Positions 1 to 5,599 of a stretch of DNA of 21,853 nt are shown here, in pieces. This stretch comes from SIG701 sp045539595 (GTDB taxonomy: Bacteria > Bacillota > Clostridia > Oscillospirales > CAG-272). Every line of letters starts with the position of its first letter. Positions within the stretch are counted from its first letter, which is position 1. Both the position numbers and the translations under genes were made by a program. The notes beneath the pieces were generated by a model. It was not told where the DNA came from. It did not search any database and saw only the letters and a program-made list of their open reading frames with translations. The DNA lies in NCBI GenBank assembly GCA_045539595.1, contig JAZQFQ010000076.1, positions 1 through 21,853 on the forward strand, in the 5' to 3' direction.

Positions 1-4
1 ATCT

Positions 5-166
5 ATGAAGAAAAATTCTTTCACCCGGAATACCATTTTGATCCTGCTTCTGCTCTGCGTCATCGTGACGCCGTTCGCACGCCATCACGAAAAAGAAGAT
101 ATACAGACCGACACCACGCAAGCGGGGGACATCTCCGTCGAGGAATCCGACGCCGCCCCGGTTTGA
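5..166 (+). CDS. Small membrane or exported peptide, unknown function
   Basis: A 53-residue open frame begins with MKKNSF, has a hydrophobic stretch at about residues 10-25 (TILILLLLCVIVTPF) and then an acidic, Thr-rich tail ending in APV. This is the look of a single-pass membrane peptide or a short exported peptide; there is no lipobox cysteine. The stop lies 33 bases before the next gene on the same strand, so the two may share a transcript. The frame stays open to the left edge, so the true start and any ribosome site may lie outside the window and the protein could be longer. I do not recognise a family. Confidence 0.45.
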   Translation: MKKNSFTRNTILILLLLCVIVTPFARHHEKEDIQTDTTQAGDISVEESDAAPV

Positions 167-199
167 TGGGCAGTATGTGGGACACACAGGAGGACACGT

Positions 200-1213
200 A
201 TGAGACGCTATCTGAAAAGCATGGCTCTGCTTGCCCTGATCGCTGCGCTCCTTATGGGGTGCAATACGATACCCGATACGCCGGATGTGCCGGAGGATGT
301 GAAAGAACCGGACTTATCCACGATTACTAAACTGGAGTATGAGCTGCATCCGTTAAACATTTCGCCTCCCACCGCCGGTTATGTGGCGAGTCTTCCTTTT
401 AAAGATCGTTTCTATCCACTCGATCATGGCAGCTGGGCTATGAAAGAAACAGGCTACACTGAATCTACCGCAAACGGAATTATGAGCGGCAAAAATACGC
501 CCACCCAGTTAGCGATCCGAGCCGTTAATGTAATTGATGCAAGTGGAATTATACCCAACATCACTCCTTCGTCCCCTGCGGCACAAGGAAGGATTTTATA
601 CCACGCTTGCACATTGGCCATGGCGTTTGACACCGGTGATCTTCTGACATGTATCGATTATTCACTCAAATTCAAAAACTACAAAAGACCGGAAGCCTTG
701 AAAAACATCCGTGAATATTGGATGTCGGGAGAACTTATCCGGGATAACCGCTTTAGCCGGATTGCCAACAGCGATGGTGGCGCGGAATGGCTTTATCAGC
801 AAGGACCGTTCACGCCAGATATTATTATTCCCCACTATGCTTTGTATGATCGGTTCACACGTCTTACCGATTATAAATACTGTGAACTGTATGCGTCGGG
901 AGATATATTCCTGGGGTTGTATGTGGACAAAAACAAAAACCTGCACTGCGATGTGATCAGCGAAACAGGCGAGATTTTGCGCAGTGAAGCGGCGGATCTT
1001 CGTGAAGAATACCCGGAGGAGAAAAACGATTACGGATACGACGGACTGACCGTGAAACGCGACAGCGACTCGAAATTGTACTTTTATGCAAACGCCAAAG
1101 GAGATGCTGTTTGCGAACCCGCATTCACGAATTGCACCAACATCAAAAACGGCACCGCAATTGTTATGATTAAGGACGAGTTGTACATGCTGGTGGTAAC
1201 CTCAGCGGAGTGA
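200..1213 (+). CDS. Predicted lipoprotein with weak WG-repeat-like C-terminus
   Basis: The 337-residue product starts with a type II signal peptide: basic MRRYLK, a hydrophobic core, and lipobox LMGC with the acylated Cys at residue 21. It should be anchored outside the cell membrane. AGGAGG at 188-193 sits six bases before the ATG and fixes the start. A Pro/Asp-rich linker follows the Cys. The middle (about 90-230) is featureless to me. The C-terminal third (about 225-335) has short strand-like blocks, such as YGYDGLTVKR and NGTAIVMIKDELYML, that resemble degenerate WG (KWG) repeats; that likeness is only by eye. The gene ends 15 bases before a strong palindromic terminator and may be co-transcribed with the small upstream peptide. 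Function is unknown; a ligand-binding or scaffold role would be a guess. Confidence 0.75.
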   Translation: MRRYLKSMALLALIAALLMGCNTIPDTPDVPEDVKEPDLSTITKLEYELHPLNISPPTAGYVASLPFKDRFYPLDHGSWAMKETGYTESTANGIMSGKNTPTQLAIRAVNVIDASGIIPNITPSSPAAQGRILYHACTLAMAFDTGDLLTCIDYSLKFKNYKRPEALKNIREYWMSGELIRDNRFSRIANSDGGAEWLYQQGPFTPDIIIPHYALYDRFTRLTDYKYCELYASGDIFLGLYVDKNKNLHCDVISETGEILRSEAADLREEYPEEKNDYGYDGLTVKRDSDSKLYFYANAKGDAVCEPAFTNCTNIKNGTAIVMIKDELYMLVVTSAE

Positions 1214-1228
1214 GAATAAGTCAAACAA

Positions 1229-1262
1229 AACCCCGGCCGATCCGCGCGGATCGGCCGGGGTT
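1229..1262. terminator. Perfect palindromic bidirectional terminator
   Basis: Arms AACCCCGGCCGATCCGC (1229-1245) and its exact complement (1246-1262) form a 34-base perfect palindrome. It is flanked by A-rich sequence on the left (CAAACA) and T-rich sequence on the right (ATTTCATTT), so it can act as an intrinsic terminator in both directions. It sits between the 3' ends of the lipoprotein gene (+) and the CotH-like gene (-). Confidence 0.9.
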
Positions 1263-1265
1263 ATT

Positions 1266-3335
1266 TCATTTGTATTCATCCGAATTCAGGCGGGCGTCCA
1301 TATAGCTCCATCGGGTTTCGATGAAATCCCGCAGATACTGCACTTGCTTTTCGTAGGTGTCGTAGCGGCTGGGGCTGACGGATCCCATACCGATCCGCTT
1401 ATCCATGATATTCCACACAAGGAAATTCTGCTGCTGGCTTCCGTCCAGCATAGCGGCATAGTCATCCACCGCGCTTAGGGCGGTGGTGCGCAGATCCTCC
1501 CTCACCTCATTCCACCGGGCCACCAGGCGGTCGGTGAAGGTGTCGTACTGCATCAGGTGATTCATCCAGTTTTCCGATATGTACTGGTAGGTGGATTCGG
1601 TGGTACACCATCCGTTATATCCGGCCAGATCGCCGTAATGATTGCCGAAGGCCATATCGAAATCCCACACGGGGCCCATCTTCAGTTTGCCGCCGGCCTC
1701 CCGCCACAGATAACAACTGCGGTAGAAAGAGGATTCCGTATTGAAGGTAAGTTCATTGACGATCAGCCAATCAATGAAAGAATCCACATCGATGTAATCT
1801 TCCCATCCCTGGTTTTTGACGATGGCCCGCTCCGTATTCAGGATGTAGTTCTTCACGATGAGGAATTCCTTGGAGTTCTTCACCTGGATCTCCGGCTCTT
1901 TCACGAAGAGGCGGAACGCATAGTCCGTATCGAAATAGTCCCGGTTGTACACGTTTTCCTGATCGTAATCCCAGCCGAATTCCAGAAGGAATCCCACGTC
2001 CGTCACGCCGTTCTCACCCTCGATGGGATCGCCCAGATCCAGCCGGCCTTTTCCTTCCTCGATCTTATCGGCGAAGGTATACACGCCCAGATAGGTGCCG
2101 TTCAGGTACAGATTGACGGGAAAATGGGTGGGCGTATAGGACAGCCCGGCAAGGGACGCGGCGATAGTATGAGCCACGCAGTTGCGGATCATAGTCTTGT
2201 CCGCGTAGTTGGACGCCAGCACCCAGTCCCGATTCTTAGGCAAACCGAAGAGGGGCGCGCCCTCATCCAGTTTGATGCGGTACGCTTTCTTGGGAAACTG
2301 ATTCCACGACGCGTTGCCGCGGCCGCGGATCTTCATAGGATATTTTTCGCCGTCGATGGTCAGCGTACCGTGGATGTAGGTATTCTTCTCCACGATGGGC
2401 ACGCCGCCGTCCGTGTGGATCTCCATGAGGGGCAAATTATGGGACAGTCGCTCCGATGTGAGCAGGTATGTGCGGGGCTTTCCGTCCGCATCGGTAATCG
2501 TGATCGTCTCCGCCGCGGTGAGATCCATCTTCTGTGGCGGAAGGGTTTGTCCGCCCTCGGTGGTGAAGGATATGTTCGCGGAGCGCACATCCGTCTCCGA
2601 CACGATCAGGGGCACATGAACCACGGCCAGATTGCCGATCACGGACAGGGACACGTCGTCATAGGGCTTGCCGGCGGCGGTATTGGTCAGCGTTACCCCC
2701 GCCAGGCGATCCGTGCCCGGGCCGCCCCAATTTCCCTCCATGGCGTTCCCATTATAGGAGGCCACATTGCAATAGAGGGCCACCGCCGACGGAGCAGGCA
2801 AGGTATCCCCGATCACCGTCAGAGCGGCGGCAGGGGCATCGATGAGGAGCAAGCCGCCCTCCAGCAGCATGGGGGCGACGGTTATCACCGTCAGGGCAGG
2901 TACGGCTTCCCCGCACCGCACGGTAATGGGCGCACCGCCCGCGCACTCCGCAGGCAGATAGAGGATATCCGCATCGCGAGAGACAGTCAGCGGCTCCTCA
3001 AACGAGAAGGCTTCCGTGATGCAGAGGGTAGGCCTGTCGGGATATGTCAGAAAATCCTCGGAGGCGATTCCTTCCCGCAGAGCGGCAAAGGAATCCGCGA
3101 AGAACACCCCGGGCGTTCCTTCCGGCGGGGCGGATACGGTAGGCACCTCCGGCGGGACCGTTTCTCTGTCGGCGGGATCCGTAACTGTTTGGCTGTCCGC
3201 CGGGGCGGGAGGATTCACTGAGGAATCCGACACCGGAGGATTTGGCGTGTCCGTATCGGAGGGACGGAACAGGGGCGTACAGGCCGATATCATCAACAGG
3301 GACAAAATCCCCGCAAGCAATCGCAGTTTTTTCAT
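1266..3335 (-). CDS. CotH-type protein kinase family lipoprotein
   Basis: I chose the start at 3335: GAGGA lies about seven bases upstream, and an ATG 33 bases further up falls on the promoter -10. The 689-residue product has a signal peptide with lipobox ISAC (Cys19), then a Pro/Ser/Thr-rich linker to about residue 75. A beta-rich N-terminal region runs to about 325 and a CotH-type domain from about 330 to 660. Family hallmarks are RGRGNASW (337-344), LFGLPKNRDWVLASNY (362-377), NLYLNGTYLGVY (408-419) and GPVWDFDMAFGN (554-565); the DFD pair there is the likely metal-binding site. Bacillus CotH is a spore-coat protein kinase, but secreted CotH homologues also occur in non-spore surface proteins and in cellulosome-type systems. 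The lipid anchor argues for an extracellular role. Substrate is unknown. It has its own promoter, ends at a strong terminator and appears monocistronic. Confidence 0.9.
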   Translation of the reverse strand: MKKLRLLAGILSLLMISACTPLFRPSDTDTPNPPVSDSSVNPPAPADSQTVTDPADRETVPPEVPTVSAPPEGTPGVFFADSFAALREGIASEDFLTYPDRPTLCITEAFSFEEPLTVSRDADILYLPAECAGGAPITVRCGEAVPALTVITVAPMLLEGGLLLIDAPAAALTVIGDTLPAPSAVALYCNVASYNGNAMEGNWGGPGTDRLAGVTLTNTAAGKPYDDVSLSVIGNLAVVHVPLIVSETDVRSANISFTTEGGQTLPPQKMDLTAAETITITDADGKPRTYLLTSERLSHNLPLMEIHTDGGVPIVEKNTYIHGTLTIDGEKYPMKIRGRGNASWNQFPKKAYRIKLDEGAPLFGLPKNRDWVLASNYADKTMIRNCVAHTIAASLAGLSYTPTHFPVNLYLNGTYLGVYTFADKIEEGKGRLDLGDPIEGENGVTDVGFLLEFGWDYDQENVYNRDYFDTDYAFRLFVKEPEIQVKNSKEFLIVKNYILNTERAIVKNQGWEDYIDVDSFIDWLIVNELTFNTESSFYRSCYLWREAGGKLKMGPVWDFDMAFGNHYGDLAGYNGWCTTESTYQYISENWMNHLMQYDTFTDRLVARWNEVREDLRTTALSAVDDYAAMLDGSQQQNFLVWNIMDKRIGMGSVSPSRYDTYEKQVQYLRDFIETRWSYMDARLNSDEYK

Positions 3336-3366
3336 ACATTTCCTCGCACATATGATTTCCGTATTC

Positions 3367-3395
3367 ATTATAGCAAATCCGGGCCATCAAATCAA
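3367..3395 (-). promoter_or_regulatory. Promoter for the CotH-like gene
   Basis: Read on the minus strand: -35 TTGATT (3390-3395), a 17-base spacer and a perfect -10 TATAAT (3367-3372). Transcription would start near 3360, giving a leader of about 25 bases before the ATG at 3335. This also rules out the longer ORF start at 3368, which overlaps the -10. Confidence 0.8.
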
Positions 3396-3434
3396 TACGC
3401 GGTGTTTCGCAAAAGGTAAATTTCTGTCGGAGTA

Positions 3435-3463
3435 TGGATTTTTCTGCTCCGATGTGATATACT
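3435..3463 (+). promoter_or_regulatory. Probable extended -10 promoter for the PIG-L gene
   Basis: On the plus strand TATACT (3458-3463) is preceded by TGA, giving an extended -10. The -35 region at 17 bases spacing (TGGATT, 3435-3440) is poor. A start near 3470 would give a leader of about 120 bases that includes the hairpin at 3511-3539. It is divergent from the CotH promoter, with about 60 bases between the -10 boxes and the -35 regions, so the two could share a regulator. Confidence 0.5.
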
Positions 3464-3510
3464 GTACACAGCATAAAGATATCCATCCTTGCACATCCGC
3501 TGGCTGTGTA

Positions 3511-3539
3511 CCGGAGCCTGCCGGTACGGCAGGCTCCGG
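3511..3539 (+). other. Perfect 13-bp hairpin in the PIG-L leader
   Basis: Arms CCGGAGCCTGCCG (3511-3523) and its exact complement (3527-3539) enclose the three-base loop GTA. The sequence after it (GGTGTGACTATTTTATCC) is only mildly T-rich, so this is a weak terminator, an attenuator or a stabilising 5' leader structure. It lies about 34 bases before the ribosome site of the deacetylase gene. Confidence 0.7.
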
Positions 3540-3588
3540 GGTGTGACTATTTTATCCTGTTCCTATACTTTTGAAAGGATCTCCCGTC

Positions 3589-5112
3589 ATGCACGCAGGA
3601 AAACGGAGTTTTCTCCTTTTCAGTATTATTCTGTTTATATGGCTGCTTCTGCCCGTTTCCGCGGCGGAGGAAGCATCTCCCTCTATTACCATCACCGGCA
3701 CCGGATTTGCCAATCCCGCCGCGCTGACGGACGGCGACCGTCTCACCTACACCAAGGCCAGCGGCGGTGGCACGGTGACCGTTTCCTCGGACGCGGGCAT
3801 TGATTCTTTGTACATCGTATTTGATCGCGTCCCGGCGGAATGGACAATAACCGACGGCGCGGATGCGATCCCTTGCGGGCAAAACGGATTTCTGCACGAA
3901 TTTGTGGATGTGGAAGCTTTGCTTGGCGGCCGACCTGCATCGCTGACGCTGAATTTCCCCGCCGGTACATCTATCGACGAAATCTACGCCTTTGCCACCG
4001 ATGAAATCCCCGATTGGGTACAGATATGGCAGCCCCCCTGCGAGGCGGCGGATATCCTGCTCCTCTCCTCCCACTCCGACGATGAGCAGTTGTTCTTCGC
4101 CGGAATTCTGCCCCTGTATGCCGGGGAGAAGGAATTGGATGTGCAGGTGGTGTATCTGGTTCATCATTTCGACACCCATAACCGTCCCCACGAGCAGCTG
4201 AACGGCCTGTGGGAAGTGGGTGTCCGCCACTATCCGGTCATCTCCGACTTCCCCGATCTGTACTCGGAATCGCTGGATGGAGCCATCTCCATCTACAAAT
4301 CCTACGGCCACTCCTACGAGGATTTCTGCCGCTACATAACCACCAATATTCGCCGGTTCCGCCCGCTGGTACTGATTACCCACGATCCCGCCGGGGAATA
4401 CAGCCACGGCACCCACATTCTCTGCACCGCTGCGGTACAGGAGTGCCTGGATTACGCCGCAGATCCTGCCGTCTATCCCGACACGGCGGACACCTACGGC
4501 ACATGGGATGTGCCCAAAACTTATCTGCATCTGTATAAAGAAAATCCCATCGTGATGGATTTTGACACGCCCCTCTCCGCCTTCGGCGGGAAAACCGCGT
4601 TTCAGGTATCCCAGGATGGCTTTGCCCATCACAAATCCCAGCATTGGACCTGGTTCTATAAGTGGATCTACGGCACCAAGGATAAGCCGATCACCAAGGC
4701 GGCCCAGATCAACTATCTGTCCCCCTGCCGGTACGGCCTCTATCGCACCACCGTGGGCGCCGACGTGGTGGGCGGAGATTTCTTTGAGAACCTGACATCC
4801 TATGCGGAGCAAAAGGCCGCCGAAGAAGCGGCCAAGCAGCAGGAAACCACCGCGGCGGATACCGAATTGCCCCCGGATACGGCGGACACCGAAACGGAAG
4901 CAGCCACGGATGCTGCGATCACTACCGATTTGCCGGACACCTCTCCCTCGGACACCTCCTCCCCGGCATCGGGGGAGCCATCGGAACCCACCAATCCGGC
5001 CCGCCCCTCATCCGCTGCTTTCATTCTTGCAGCAGTCGCTGTTGCGGCCGCACTTGTTGCCATGATTCTGCTTCCCATGTGGGTGCATCCGTCCAAGAAA
5101 AACAAAAGATAA
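3589..5112 (+). CDS. Membrane-anchored exported PIG-L family deacetylase
   Basis: The start at ATG 3589 is chosen because AAAGGA (3574-3579) lies nine bases upstream. The 507-residue product has an N-terminal signal sequence (hydrophobic 8-23, cleavage near VSAAEE). A beta-rich N-terminal region spans about 30-145, followed by a PIG-L (LmbE-like) catalytic domain from about 150 to 395. Zinc-site motifs are visible: SHSDDE (His162, Asp164, Asp165, Glu166) in place of the usual AHPDDE, and HDPAGEYSHGTH with His273 and His276. Family members remove N-acetyl groups from amino sugars such as GlcNAc-containing glycans or glycolipids. A Thr/Pro/Glu-rich stalk (about 405-470) precedes a C-terminal membrane helix (about 475-497) and a basic KKNKR tail, so the enzyme faces outward on a stalk. 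Substrate is not shown by sequence; a cell-wall or surface glycan is my inference. Confidence 0.88.
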   Translation: MHAGKRSFLLFSIILFIWLLLPVSAAEEASPSITITGTGFANPAALTDGDRLTYTKASGGGTVTVSSDAGIDSLYIVFDRVPAEWTITDGADAIPCGQNGFLHEFVDVEALLGGRPASLTLNFPAGTSIDEIYAFATDEIPDWVQIWQPPCEAADILLLSSHSDDEQLFFAGILPLYAGEKELDVQVVYLVHHFDTHNRPHEQLNGLWEVGVRHYPVISDFPDLYSESLDGAISIYKSYGHSYEDFCRYITTNIRRFRPLVLITHDPAGEYSHGTHILCTAAVQECLDYAADPAVYPDTADTYGTWDVPKTYLHLYKENPIVMDFDTPLSAFGGKTAFQVSQDGFAHHKSQHWTWFYKWIYGTKDKPITKAAQINYLSPCRYGLYRTTVGADVVGGDFFENLTSYAEQKAAEEAAKQQETTAADTELPPDTADTETEAATDAAITTDLPDTSPSDTSSPASGEPSEPTNPARPSSAAFILAAVAVAAALVAMILLPMWVHPSKKNKR

Positions 5113-5116
5113 GCGC

Positions 5117-5150
5117 AATCACCTCGGACACAGTCCGAGGTGATTTTTTT
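5117..5150 (+). terminator. Rho-independent terminator after the PIG-L gene
   Basis: AATCACCTCGGAC (5117-5129), loop ACA, exact complement (5133-5145) followed by a run of T to 5150. It is a textbook intrinsic terminator five bases after the stop codon, isolating the deacetylase gene from the blaI operon. Confidence 0.95.
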
Positions 5151-5161
5151 GGAATTTCCTC

Positions 5162-5190
5162 TTGACAAATCCGCTCTACTGTGTTAGACT
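5162..5190 (+). promoter_or_regulatory. Promoter of the blaI-blaR1-like operon
   Basis: Perfect -35 TTGACA (5162-5167), 17-base spacer and -10 TAGACT (5185-5190) with an upstream TG one base away (TGTTAGACT), i.e. an extended -10. A second box, TATAAT at 5190-5195, is 22 bases from the -35 and is therefore less likely to be the one used with it. The start would fall near 5197, inside the operator region. Confidence 0.8.
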
Positions 5191-5213
5191 ATAATCAATC
5201 TAATACAGTAGAG
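5174..5213 (+). promoter_or_regulatory. Double-dyad operator, likely BlaI-family binding site
   Basis: Two 15-base arms, CTCTACTGTGTTAGA (5174-5188) and TCTAATACAGTAGAG (5199-5213), are complementary at 14 of 15 positions around a 10-base centre. Each arm is itself a smaller dyad of form TCTA-N6-TAGA (5175-5188 and 5199-5212), with centres 24 bases apart. One dyad covers the -10 and the other covers the transcription start. This fits autorepression by two dimers of the repressor encoded 15 bases downstream. BlaI/MecI repressors are known to bind paired short dyads at their own promoter; that this protein binds here is inference. Confidence 0.8.
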
Positions 5214-5227
5214 CATGGAGGTCGTAT

Positions 5228-5599
5228 ATGGAAACGCCGAAAATTTTTGAGAGTGAATACCGTTTTTGTCTGATCTTATGGGAGCACGAGCCCATCAAGA
5301 GTACGGAGCTGGTGAAACTGTGTCAAGAACAATTGGGATGGAAATCCACCACCACCTATACCGTAATCAAGCGTCTGTCCGAGCGGGGCGTTGTAAAAAA
5401 CGAGAACACCATCGTCACGTCCCTGGTGAGCAAGGAAGCGGTCCAGGCGGCGGAAATTGAGGAAATGGTGGAGAAGACCTTCGAGGGTTCCCTGCCCGCC
5501 TTCGTGGCGGCTTTCACCAAACATCGCGCCATCTCCCGGGAGGAAATTGACGCGGTGCAGGCCATGATCGACCGATTCCGGGAAGGAGGAGGACAATGA
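5228..5599 (+). CDS. blaI-like: BlaI/MecI/CopY-family transcriptional repressor
   Basis: The 123-residue product matches the BlaI/MecI/CopY winged-helix family in length and layout. The N-terminal DNA-binding domain (about 1-70) includes ESEYRFCLILWEHEPIKSTELV and the recognition-helix region WKSTTTYTVIKRLSERGVV. A C-terminal helical dimerisation segment follows (about 75-120). GGAGG (5217-5221) is six bases before the ATG. Its stop overlaps the start of the M56 sensor gene by ATGA (5596-5599), so the two are translationally coupled. In the family, repression is lifted when the partner metalloprotease is activated and the repressor is cleaved. The operator at 5174-5213 suggests it represses its own operon. 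The signal need not be a beta-lactam: no beta-lactamase or PBP2a gene is in view. Confidence 0.93.
   Translation: METPKIFESEYRFCLILWEHEPIKSTELVKLCQEQLGWKSTTTYTVIKRLSERGVVKNENTIVTSLVSKEAVQAAEIEEMVEKTFEGSLPAFVAAFTKHRAISREEIDAVQAMIDRFREGGGQ

Noticed and set aside
1557..3221. Long plus-strand open frame opposite the CotH-like gene
   Set aside because: Its translation has no family motifs or plausible ribosome site, while the minus strand has a lipobox, CotH motifs, promoter and ribosome site.
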